DNA from: Euzebya rosea
GTDB taxonomy: Bacteria; Actinomycetota; Nitriliruptoria; Euzebyales; Euzebyaceae
Direction: 5' to 3'
DNA: 64,000 nt
Assembly (NCBI RefSeq): GCF_003073135.1
Contig: NZ_PGDQ01000015.1
Span: 1-64,000, forward strand
Shown: positions 27,102 through 35,026 of the stretch, piece by piece
Layout of the letters: every line of letters starts with the position of its first letter
Position numbering within the stretch: position 1 is the first letter of the stretch
The notes under the pieces: generated by a model
Databases searched by the model: none
The model's input: only the letters and a program-made list of their open reading frames with translations
What the model was told of the DNA's origin: nothing
Position numbers and translations under genes: made by a program

Positions 27102-28898
27102 TCATACCACGACGTCGGGGGCCGTTGTCGCGTCCGGGTGGCGCAGGCGGACGTCGAACCGTGCCCCGCCGTTGTCAGCCGGCCGGTACGACACCGTCCC
27201 GCCGAAGCGCTCCGCGAGCGCCTTGACCAGGCCGAGGCCAAGCCCGGTGCCACGCGACTGGCGGCCCCGGACGAACCGCTCGAACAGCGTCGGGACCAGC
27301 GAAGCCGGGACGCCGTCGCCGTCGTCGATGACCGACAGCGTGACCCCGTCGTCGTCGGAGGTGGTCCGGACGGTGACGTGCGGGCCGCCGTGGCGGTAGG
27401 CGTTGGTCAGCAGGTTGCTGACGATCCGCTCGACGTACCGGTGATCGGCGGTGACCCGGTCGTCCTCGCACGGGTCGAGGTCGACGACGGTGCCGTCGGG
27501 CGGCGGTGCCGACGCAAGGGCGGCCTCGATGACCGGACCGAGCGACACCGGCTCCAGGACCAGGGGCGACCGTCCCGACTCGATGCTGGCCAGCTCCAGC
27601 AGGTTGTTGACCATGGCCATCATCGTGTCCAGCTGCCGCACGGCCATCTGCTCGAGCTGGGTGCGCTGGGCCTCGTCGAGGCCCTTGCGGCCCATCTCGA
27701 GGGCCTGCAGCGATCCGCGGATCGTGACCAGCGGCGTCTTCAGCTCGTGGGCCACATGGTGGACGAACGCCTCCTTGGCCTCGTCGGCGCTGCGCAGCTC
27801 GGCCACCAGCGCACGTTCCCGCTCGTAGGCATCGGCGTTGGTGACGATCACCGCCGCCTGTGACGCCAGGGCCGTGGCGATGAGCTCGTCGACCTCGGTG
27901 AACTCCTGCCCGCCCCGCTTGTCGGTCAGGTACAGGTCGCCGATGACCCGACCCTGGTGGGCGACGGGCACCCCGAGGAAGGTCCGCATCACGGGATGGT
28001 TCTCGGGGAAGCCGACGCTGGCCGGATGGCTGCCGAGGTCCTTCAGGCGGATGGCCCGGCCACCCACCATGACCGCACGCATCACTCCTCGACCGACGGG
28101 CAGGTCGCCGATCACCTCCACCAGCTCGGGATCCATCCCGGTGTGGATGAAGCTGGAGAAGGAGTCGCGGCCCTCGCCCAGCACGCCCAGGCCGACGTAG
28201 GTCGCGTCCACGAGGTCGGCGGCGGCGTTGACGATCTGCTGCAGCGCGTGGTCCACACGCCGTTCGGTGGTCAGGACGGTGTTGACCTCGACCAGCCGCT
28301 GCAGCCGTCGGGTCAGCTCGCGCTCGCGGTCGTACCGGGTCGACATCTCGATGGCGATGGACGCCTGGCCGGCCAGCGCCGTGATCAGCGCCTCGTCGGT
28401 GTCGGTGAAGCCCGCCCCTCCCTCCTCGTCGGTCATGTCCTTGTTGGTCATGTAGAGGTGGCCGAGGACCTTCTCGCCCGAGCGGATGGGGACACCGAGG
28501 AACGATCGCATCGGCGGATGGTTGGGCGGGAAACCCTGGCTGGCGGGGTGCAGCGCCAGGTCGGGCAGCCGCAGGGCCCGCCCCTCCACGATGACCGCCC
28601 CGAGGATCCCGTGGCCCGTGGGGAGGTTGCCGATCCGCTCGACGGTCGCGGGGTCCATGCCGGTGTGCAGGAACGCGTCCAGTGTCCGCCCGTCGTTGCC
28701 GACGATCCCCAGGGCGGCGTACTCGGCGCCCGAGACGGTTCGTGCAGCCTCGACGATCTGCTCGAGCATCTGCTCGGGGTCGTCCTGGACGCGGGTGATG
28801 GCCGTGACCGCATCGACGAGGGCACGCATGCGCGCGACGGACGCCTCGGCGAGGCCCCCCGGCTGCTGGTCTCCTTGGGTCACATGGCGAGTATGCAT
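27102..28898 (-). CDS. Double-GAF sensor histidine kinase
   Basis: 598 residues: GAF1 (about 30-185), GAF2 (about 205-355), HisKA with phospho-acceptor His384 in HHVAHELKTPLVTIRG, and HATPase with N-box NLLTNAYRHGG, G1 DDGDGV, and G2 GTGLGLGLVKAL. The GAF domains are paralogous to each other (both contain a P-x-M-R-x-FLGVP stretch and a GHLYMTNK/GDLYLTDK strand) and resemble the redox/gas-sensing GAFs of DevS/DosT. No membrane helix is present, so it is cytosolic. It is divergent from a receiver-only response regulator, its likely partner. Confidence 0.93.
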   Translation of the reverse strand: MHTRHVTQGDQQPGGLAEASVARMRALVDAVTAITRVQDDPEQMLEQIVEAARTVSGAEYAALGIVGNDGRTLDAFLHTGMDPATVERIGNLPTGHGILGAVIVEGRALRLPDLALHPASQGFPPNHPPMRSFLGVPIRSGEKVLGHLYMTNKDMTDEEGGAGFTDTDEALITALAGQASIAIEMSTRYDRERELTRRLQRLVEVNTVLTTERRVDHALQQIVNAAADLVDATYVGLGVLGEGRDSFSSFIHTGMDPELVEVIGDLPVGRGVMRAVMVGGRAIRLKDLGSHPASVGFPENHPVMRTFLGVPVAHQGRVIGDLYLTDKRGGQEFTEVDELIATALASQAAVIVTNADAYERERALVAELRSADEAKEAFVHHVAHELKTPLVTIRGSLQALEMGRKGLDEAQRTQLEQMAVRQLDTMMAMVNNLLELASIESGRSPLVLEPVSLGPVIEAALASAPPPDGTVVDLDPCEDDRVTADHRYVERIVSNLLTNAYRHGGPHVTVRTTSDDDGVTLSVIDDGDGVPASLVPTLFERFVRGRQSRGTGLGLGLVKALAERFGGTVSYRPADNGGARFDVRLRHPDATTAPDVVV

Positions 28899-28992
28899 GT
28901 CCGCACCCCGGTGGTGTCGGGGGCGATGCGATGCCGAGGCTCACCGGACGCGGACGCCCATTCGGTACCCTCCACCCGTCCCCTGCAGCGGG

Positions 28993-28998
28993 TAGCCT
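28993..28998 (+). promoter_or_regulatory. -10 candidate for the response regulator
   Basis: TAGCCT lies about 60 bases upstream of the GTG at 29058 in the 159-bp divergent gap, leaving a leader of roughly 50 bases. No convincing -35 was found. Confidence 0.3.
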
Positions 28999-29057
28999 TC
29001 CCGCGGCTTCACCAAGGAGCGGGGGACCGCAGGCGAGGACGACGACAAGGACGACAC

Positions 29058-29432
29058 GTGGCACGAGTGATGGCAGTCGATGACGACCACGTCATCAGGG
29101 GCCTGCTCGAGGTCAACCTCGAGATGGAGGGCCACGAGGTCATCACCGCCGTGGACGGGCAGGACGCCCTGGACCGTGTGCACGACGAACGCCCCGACCT
29201 GATCCTGCTCGACGTCATGATGCCCAACGTCAACGGATGGCAGGTCGCGGAGACCCTCAAGAACGACCCGGAGACGCGCCACATCCCCATCGTCTTCCTG
29301 TCGGCCCGCGCCATGGAGGCCGACGTGCGCAAGGGCACCGACCTCGGCGTGCAGGCCTACGTGACCAAGCCGTTCGACCCGATCGACCTGATGGACCTGG
29401 TCAACCGCCTGATCGCCGAGCGGTCCGCCTAG
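29058..29432 (+). CDS. Single-domain response regulator
   Basis: 124 residues, a CheY-like receiver domain only: acid pocket VDDDHVIRG, phospho-acceptor Asp52 in ILLDVMMPNVNGW, Thr/Ser region FLSARA, and Lys in YVTKPFDP. There is no output domain, so it acts by protein contact or phosphotransfer. The GTG at 29058 follows AAGGACGAC; an ATG at 29070 would also fit. It is divergent from the double-GAF kinase. Confidence 0.92.
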   Translation: MARVMAVDDDHVIRGLLEVNLEMEGHEVITAVDGQDALDRVHDERPDLILLDVMMPNVNGWQVAETLKNDPETRHIPIVFLSARAMEADVRKGTDLGVQAYVTKPFDPIDLMDLVNRLIAERSA

Positions 29433-29488
29433 GCGTCCCCTGCCAGCTGTCGCTCGGCGCGCGGTCGGGGAGGTCCCGCGGGGCTGGC

Positions 29489-29494
29489 TACGCT
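29489..29494 (+). promoter_or_regulatory. -10 box of argS
   Basis: TACGCT stands 7 bases before the ATG at 29502. Confidence 0.45.
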
Positions 29495-29501
29495 GTCGGG
29501 G

Positions 29502-31118
29502 ATGATCGGACCCGAACAGCTCGCGACCGCCGTGGCCAAGGCCCTGGCCGACGCCGGACTCCCCGAACGCACGCCCACCTTCGAGCGGCCCAAGAACCGC
29601 GATCACGGTGACTGGTCGACCAACGTCGCGCTGACGCTGGCCAAGCCCGTCGGACGCCCGCCGCGCGAGGTCGCGCAGACGATCGTGGACACGCTCGGCG
29701 ACGTCGAGGGTGTCGACGGCGTGGAGATCGCCGGTCCCGGGTTCATCAACTTCCGCCTTGCGCAGGACGCGTTCGGGGCGATCGTGCGGGCCGTTGTCGA
29801 GGCCGGTGAGGACGGGTGGGGACGTTCCACCAGCGGAACGGGACGCAGCGCCAACATCGAGTTCGTGTCGGCCAACCCCACGGGCCCGCTCCACGTCGGC
29901 CACGGCCGCTGGGTGGCCATGGGCGACGCGCTGGCCAACGTGCTCGAGGCGACCGGGTGGTCGGTGACGCGGGAGTACTACCTCAACGACGCCGGCAACC
30001 AGATCACGCTGCTGGGGGCGTCGGTCGCCGCCCGGATGCGTGGCGAGGAGGTGCCCGAGGACGGCTACCGCGGCGCCTACATCACCGAGATCGCCGACCA
30101 GCTGACCGCGGCCGGCGTCGACCCCGCCGACACCGCCGACGTGGTCGCGAAGTCCGTGGCGGCGATGACCGACCAGATCCGCGCCACCATGGAGTCCATC
30201 GGCATCCACATCGACGTGTGGTTCTCCGAGAAGACCCTGCACGCCGACGGGGCGATCGACGAGACGATCGGCTCGTTGCGCGAGCGCGGCCACGCCTACG
30301 ACGCCGACGGCGCGGTGTGGCTGCGGACCTCGGCGTTCGGCGACGACAAGGACCGCGTGCTGGTCAAGGCCGACGGCACCAAGACCTACTTCGCCGCCGA
30401 CACGGCCTACCTCGCCGACAAGGTGTCGCGGGGCTTCGACCTGGCCATCTACCTGCTGGGCGCGGACCACCACGGGTACGTGGGGCGGCTGCACGCCATC
30501 GCCCGGGCCGAGGGCATCCCCGACGGGGTCGTGGAGGTCATCATCGGCCAGCTCGTCAACCTGCTGCGCGACGGCGAGCCGGTGCGGATGGGCAAGCGGT
30601 CGGGCAACTTCGTCACCCTCGACGAGCTGGTCGAGGAGGTCGGCGCCGACGCGACCCGCTACACGTTCCTGCGCTCGTCGATGGACACCCCGCAGGACTT
30701 CGACATCGCCCGGGTCGTCAGCGAGGACAAGGCCAACCCGGTCCACTACATCAACTACTCCTACGCCCGGATCGCCGGGATCGGCCGCAAGGCCGCCGAG
30801 GTGGGCTTCGACGCCGGGGCCGTCGAGGAGGCCGACCTGACGCTCCTCGACCACGACACCGAGCAGGAGCTCATCCGCCGCATCGACGCGTTCGGCGAGA
30901 CCGTCGAACGTGCCGCGGCCGACCGTGCCCCCCACCGGGTGGCGCGGTACGCCGAGGACGTGGCCGACGCGTTCCACCGCTTCTACACCGAGTGCCAGGT
31001 CATCGACACCGACGCCCCCGAGCTGTCGGCTGCGCGGTTCTGGCTGTGCGAGGCCGCTCGGATCACCGTCGCCGCTGCGCTGGGCATCCTGGGCGTGACC
31101 CCGCGGGAGCGCATGTGA
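29502..31118 (+). CDS. argS: Arginyl-tRNA synthetase
   Basis: 538 residues, class I aminoacyl-tRNA synthetase. The N-terminal additional domain (about 1-90) is followed by VSANPTGPLHVGHGR with the HIGH-type motif HVGH, then DHHGYVGRLHAIARAEG, and the KMSKS-equivalent RMGKRSGNFVTL. The C-terminal helical DALR anticodon domain includes YARIAGI and ARFWLCEAARITVAAALGILGVTPRERM. It opens the block argS-lysA-hom-thrB-rho. The lysA start follows by 31 bp. Confidence 0.97.
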   Translation: MIGPEQLATAVAKALADAGLPERTPTFERPKNRDHGDWSTNVALTLAKPVGRPPREVAQTIVDTLGDVEGVDGVEIAGPGFINFRLAQDAFGAIVRAVVEAGEDGWGRSTSGTGRSANIEFVSANPTGPLHVGHGRWVAMGDALANVLEATGWSVTREYYLNDAGNQITLLGASVAARMRGEEVPEDGYRGAYITEIADQLTAAGVDPADTADVVAKSVAAMTDQIRATMESIGIHIDVWFSEKTLHADGAIDETIGSLRERGHAYDADGAVWLRTSAFGDDKDRVLVKADGTKTYFAADTAYLADKVSRGFDLAIYLLGADHHGYVGRLHAIARAEGIPDGVVEVIIGQLVNLLRDGEPVRMGKRSGNFVTLDELVEEVGADATRYTFLRSSMDTPQDFDIARVVSEDKANPVHYINYSYARIAGIGRKAAEVGFDAGAVEEADLTLLDHDTEQELIRRIDAFGETVERAAADRAPHRVARYAEDVADAFHRFYTECQVIDTDAPELSAARFWLCEAARITVAAALGILGVTPRERM

Positions 31119-31149
31119 TCGCCGCCGGTCGCGGACCGGGCGCGCCGTC

Positions 31150-32424
31150 GTGAGCGGGCCCCTGCCGCCCCATCTGCTGCCCGACAACGCCACCGTCGGT
31201 GATGCCGGACAGCTCGTCATCGGCGGCTGCGACACCCTCGAGCTGGCCGCGGCGTTCGGCACGCCGCTGTTCGTCTACGACGAGGACCACCTGCGGGCCC
31301 GTGCCCGCGAGGCGGTCGCGGCGTTCGGCGACCACGCCACCTACGCCTCCAAGGCGTTCCTGTGCCGGGCGATGGCCCGCCTCGTGCACGAGGAGGGCAT
31401 GTCCATCGACGTCGCCACCGGCGGGGAGATGGCGGTCGCGCTGGCCGCCGACGTGCCGGCGGACCGCCTGCACCTGCACGGCAACAACAAGTCCACCGCC
31501 GAGCTGCGCGACGCCATGGAGGCCGGGGTCGGACGGATCATCGTCGACTCCACCGACGAGATGGACCGCATCGAGGCGCTGGTCGCCGACGGGGCCCCGG
31601 CCCCGCGGGTCCTCCTGCGCGTCACCCCGGGCGTGAAGGCCGAGACCCACGAGTTCATCGCCACCGGCCAGGACGACTCCAAGTTCGGCTTCACCGTCGC
31701 CACCGGCGTCGCGCTGGACGCGGTCCGGCGTGCCGAGGCCAGCGACGCGATGGACCTGGTCGGCATCCACTGCCACATCGGGTCGCAGGTCTTCGAGGCC
31801 GAGTCCTTCGCCAAGGCGCTGGGGGTCCTCGCGACCTTCACCGCCCCGCTGGACCTGCCCGAGCTGGTCATCGGCGGCGGGCTGGGGGTGCCCTACGTGA
31901 CCGGCGAGCACGCGCCCAGCATCACCGAGTGGGCCGCCGAGCTGACCTCGGCCGCGGCGTCCCTGGGCATCACGGCGACCCTCGGCATCGAGCCGGGCCG
32001 CGCCATCGCCGCCGCCGCTGCGGTCACCCTCTACACCGTCGGCACCGTCAAGCCGTTGGAGGGGATCCGGACCTACGTCGCCGTCGACGGCGGCATGAGC
32101 GACAACCCCCGCCCGGTGCTGTACGGCAGCGGCTACGAGACCTTCCTCCCGCGTGCGGTCGAGGCGGCACGGCCCCAGCGGGTGCGGGTGGTCGGCAAGC
32201 ACTGCGAGTCCGGCGACATCCTCGTCCGCGACGCACGGGTGCCCGCCGACCTCGCCGTCGGGGACGTGCTCGCCACGCCGGTCACCGGTGCCTACGGCCA
32301 CTCGATGGGCTCCAACTACAACAAGGTCCTGCGCCCGCCGGTGGTCTTCGTCCGCGACGGCGACGCCCGCCTGGTGGTCCGGCGGGAGACCCCCGCCGAC
32401 CTGCTCCTGACCGACGTCGGGTGA
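31150..32424 (+). CDS. lysA: Diaminopimelate decarboxylase
   Basis: 424 residues, a PLP enzyme making lysine from meso-diaminopimelate. PLP lysine lies in TYASKAFLCRAM (about 62-73), HGNNKS at 113-118, the glycine loop in VIGGGLGVPY, and the substrate motif CESGDIL near 352-358, with the C-terminal YGHSMGSNYNKVLRPP. The GTG start at 31150 is 31 bp after argS. It is probably in one operon with hom. Confidence 0.97.
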   Translation: MSGPLPPHLLPDNATVGDAGQLVIGGCDTLELAAAFGTPLFVYDEDHLRARAREAVAAFGDHATYASKAFLCRAMARLVHEEGMSIDVATGGEMAVALAADVPADRLHLHGNNKSTAELRDAMEAGVGRIIVDSTDEMDRIEALVADGAPAPRVLLRVTPGVKAETHEFIATGQDDSKFGFTVATGVALDAVRRAEASDAMDLVGIHCHIGSQVFEAESFAKALGVLATFTAPLDLPELVIGGGLGVPYVTGEHAPSITEWAAELTSAAASLGITATLGIEPGRAIAAAAAVTLYTVGTVKPLEGIRTYVAVDGGMSDNPRPVLYGSGYETFLPRAVEAARPQRVRVVGKHCESGDILVRDARVPADLAVGDVLATPVTGAYGHSMGSNYNKVLRPPVVFVRDGDARLVVRRETPADLLLTDVG

Positions 32425-32432
32425 TCGCGACG

Positions 32433-32438
32433 TAGCAT
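32433..32438 (+). promoter_or_regulatory. -10 box of hom
   Basis: TAGCAT stands 8 bases before the ATG at 32447, in the short lysA-hom gap. Confidence 0.4.
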
Positions 32439-32446
32439 CTGGCCGC

Positions 32447-33751
32447 ATGGCACACGATCCGTCCCAGCCCCAGCGCACCCTGACCGTCGGCCTGCTCGGC
32501 CTCGGCGTCGTCGGAAGCGGCGTCGCGACCCTGCTTCGCGATCACGCCGACGAGATCGCCGGCCGCGTCGGCGCGCGGCTGGAGATCGGACCGGTCGTCG
32601 TCCGTGACGTCAACAAGGTGCGGGACGTCGACGTGGCCGTGACCGACGACGTGTCCACCGTCGTCGGCGCCGAGGGCGTCGACATCGTCGTGGAGGTCAT
32701 GGGCGGCATCGACCCGGCCCGCGACCTGCTGACCCGCGCGCTGAAGGCCGGCCAGAGCGTGGTGACGGCCAACAAGGAGCTCATCGCCACCCACGGCGCC
32801 GAGCTGCTGACCGCCGCGCAGGAGCACTCCGTCCGCCTGGAGTACGAAGCGGCCGTCGCCGGCGCCATCCCGATCATCAAGCCGATGCGCGAGTCGCTGG
32901 CCGGCGACCGGGTCCGCAAGGTGCTGGGCATCCTCAACGGCACCACGAACTACATCCTCACCCGCATGACCGAGGAGGGTGCGGAGCTCGCGCCCGTCCT
33001 GGCCGACGCCCAGGCGCTGGGCTACGCCGAGGCCGACCCGACCGCCGACGTCGGCGGGCACGACGCCGCTGCCAAGGCCGCGATCCTGGCCAGCCTCGCC
33101 TTCGACGCCCACGTCGTCCGCGACGACGTCTACACCGAGGGGATCATGTCGGTCACCGCCACCGACATCGCCAACGCCAAGCGCATGGGCTACGTCATCA
33201 AGCTGCTCGGCATCGCCGAGGAGCACGACGACTCCAGCATCGGCGTGCGCGTCCACCCGGCGTGGATCCCCACCTCGCACCCGCTGGCGTCCATCCGCGA
33301 GGCGTACAACGCCATCTTCGTGGAGGCCGACGCCGCCGGGGACCTGATGTTCTACGGCCGTGGTGCAGGGTCGTTGCCGACCGCCTCGGCCGTCGTCGGT
33401 GACGTCGTCACGGCCGCCCGGGCCATGCTGGCGGGGGAGCGGTTGCCGTCGGTCGCCGTGGCCGACAAGCCGATCCGTCCCGTCGACGAGGAGATCGTGC
33501 AGTACTACCTGCTGCTCGACGTGGCCGACGAGGCCGGGGTCCTGTCCCGCGTGGCGGCGACCTTCGGGGACCACGACGTGTCGATCAAGAGCGTCTGGCA
33601 GGAAGGGGAGGGGGATCAGGCCCAGCTGCTGCTGATCACCCACGCCGCGCGCGAGGGCAACGTCAGGGCGTGCGTGGAGGCCCTGAAGGACCTCAGCGAC
33701 GTCAACGCGATCGCGTCGTCGATGCGCGTGGAGGACCGGCGCGAGGGCTGA
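32447..33751 (+). CDS. hom: Homoserine dehydrogenase
   Basis: 434 residues. The N-terminal NAD(P) domain has GLLGLGVVGSGV (about 11-22). The catalytic domain has VTANKELIATHG, YEAAVAGAIPIIKPMRESLAGD (the family signature) and LNGTTNYILTRM with the catalytic lysine region. The C-terminal ACT domain (QYYLLLDVADEAGVLSRVAATFGDHDVSIKSVWQ, about 350-380) is the usual threonine-feedback site. The enzyme sits at the methionine/threonine branch after lysA. Confidence 0.97.
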   Translation: MAHDPSQPQRTLTVGLLGLGVVGSGVATLLRDHADEIAGRVGARLEIGPVVVRDVNKVRDVDVAVTDDVSTVVGAEGVDIVVEVMGGIDPARDLLTRALKAGQSVVTANKELIATHGAELLTAAQEHSVRLEYEAAVAGAIPIIKPMRESLAGDRVRKVLGILNGTTNYILTRMTEEGAELAPVLADAQALGYAEADPTADVGGHDAAAKAAILASLAFDAHVVRDDVYTEGIMSVTATDIANAKRMGYVIKLLGIAEEHDDSSIGVRVHPAWIPTSHPLASIREAYNAIFVEADAAGDLMFYGRGAGSLPTASAVVGDVVTAARAMLAGERLPSVAVADKPIRPVDEEIVQYYLLLDVADEAGVLSRVAATFGDHDVSIKSVWQEGEGDQAQLLLITHAAREGNVRACVEALKDLSDVNAIASSMRVEDRREG

Positions 33752-33832
33752 TCGCCCCGGGCAGCACCACAGCCGGCGTCCCTGACGGGCTGCCGCACGA
33801 GGCCCCTTGGAGGGGCGGGACGAGGAGCGAGC

Positions 33833-34807
33833 GTGACCGAAGCCGATCACACCGTTGCGATGGTGGCCGACACCGTCAGGGCCGTCGACCTCGACGCAGA
33901 CCTGGACGGTCGGTCGGTGGTCGCGGCGGTCGAGGTCCCTGCGACGTCGGCCAACCTCGGTCCCGGCTACGACGCGCTCGGCGTGGCCCTCGACGTCCCG
34001 CTGCTCGCCATCGCCAGGGCGCCGGGACCGGAGCGGGTCACCTCCCACGGCCTCGGTGCCGGCGAGCTGCCGACCGGTGAGGGCAACCTCGTCTGGCGGG
34101 CCGTCGTCGCCTGGTGCGAGCGGGTCGGGGCCGACGTGCCCGACGTCTCGATCGACGTGCACAGCGCCATCCCGCTGGAACGCGGGATGGGGTCCTCGTC
34201 GGCCGCGGCGGTGGCCGGCCTGGTGCTGGCCCGCGCGCTGGTCGGCGGCCCGGGTGGCAACGCCGACGTGCTCGAGCTGGCCACGGCCCTGGAGGGGCAC
34301 CCCGACAACGCGGCGGCGGCGATCGCCGGTGGCCTGGTCGCATGCCTGCCCGACGGCGGGTTCCAGCGGGTCACCCCGGACACGGGCCTCATCCCGGTGC
34401 TGCTGATCCCCACGACACGCCAGAACACCGGCCACGCCAGGGGAGTGCTGCCCGTCGAGGTCCCCCTCGCCGTCGCCGCGGCCAACGGTGCCCGGGCGGT
34501 CGCGACCTTCGCCGGCCTCGCCGGCCTGGTCCCGCTGCAGGCCGCCGCCATGGTCGACGAGCTGCACGAGCCCCCTCGCCTGGCGATCATGACCACCAGC
34601 GGCCAGCTGGTCGGCCGACTCCGCGAGGCCGGCGTGCCGGCGGCTCTGTCGGGGGCGGGCCCGTCGGTGCTGGCGGTGCTGGACCACCCCTCCCAGCTCC
34701 GGGTCGTGGCCGACGCCGTCGACGCCGTCGACGGCGCCGTGGAGGTCCTCGAGACCACCTGGAACCTGGCCGGCGCCCGCGTGCACCGAGCCCCCGTGCC
34801 GGCCTGA
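33833..34807 (+). CDS. thrB: Homoserine kinase
   Basis: 324 residues, GHMP-kinase fold. It shows VEVPATSANLGPGYDALGVALD (about 28-49) and the ATP loop PLERGMGSSSAAAVAGLVLA (about 113-132), plus the C-terminal SGAGPSVLAV. It makes the O-phosphohomoserine used by the thrC product encoded near the left end. The GTG at 33833 follows GAGGAGCGAGC. It lies directly upstream of rho. Confidence 0.95.
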   Translation: MTEADHTVAMVADTVRAVDLDADLDGRSVVAAVEVPATSANLGPGYDALGVALDVPLLAIARAPGPERVTSHGLGAGELPTGEGNLVWRAVVAWCERVGADVPDVSIDVHSAIPLERGMGSSSAAAVAGLVLARALVGGPGGNADVLELATALEGHPDNAAAAIAGGLVACLPDGGFQRVTPDTGLIPVLLIPTTRQNTGHARGVLPVEVPLAVAAANGARAVATFAGLAGLVPLQAAAMVDELHEPPRLAIMTTSGQLVGRLREAGVPAALSGAGPSVLAVLDHPSQLRVVADAVDAVDGAVEVLETTWNLAGARVHRAPVPA

Positions 34808-34823
34808 GCGCCGACGGGCAACC

Positions 34824-34853
34824 TTGTTGCCGTCCGTCGGTGACCGGTATGCT
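34824..34853 (+). promoter_or_regulatory. Vegetative promoter of rho
   Basis: TTGTTG (34824-34829), an 18-base spacer, and TATGCT (34848-34853). It is one of the best -35/-10 matches in the window and predicts a leader of about 165 bases. Confidence 0.75.
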
Positions 34854-34860
34854 TCCTTCA

Positions 34861-34962
34861 GCGGCGAGCCGGGACGCCGCACTCCAGCCACGCTGGATCG
34901 CCGAGGGTTCCCTCGCTCCGCACTTGTTCCCGACGACCATCTCGACCCGCATGCGCGGGTCG
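34861..34962 (+). promoter_or_regulatory. Structured rho leader with four hairpins
   Basis: Four hairpins follow one another: GCGGC/GCCGC (34861-34880), TCCAGC/GCTGGA (34883-34897), CGAGGG/CCCTCG (34902-34915) and CGACCCGC/GCGGGTCG with a 4-base loop (34943-34962). A spacer then leads to the ribosome-binding AGGAGAGGGC before the ATG at 35027. rho leaders are often sites of autoregulation; the mechanism here is unknown. Confidence 0.55.
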
Positions 34963-35026
34963 ACACGCCAATGGGGTGACGTGATCGAGACGTCCCCCAG
35001 TGCCTGAGAACCACACAGGAGAGGGC

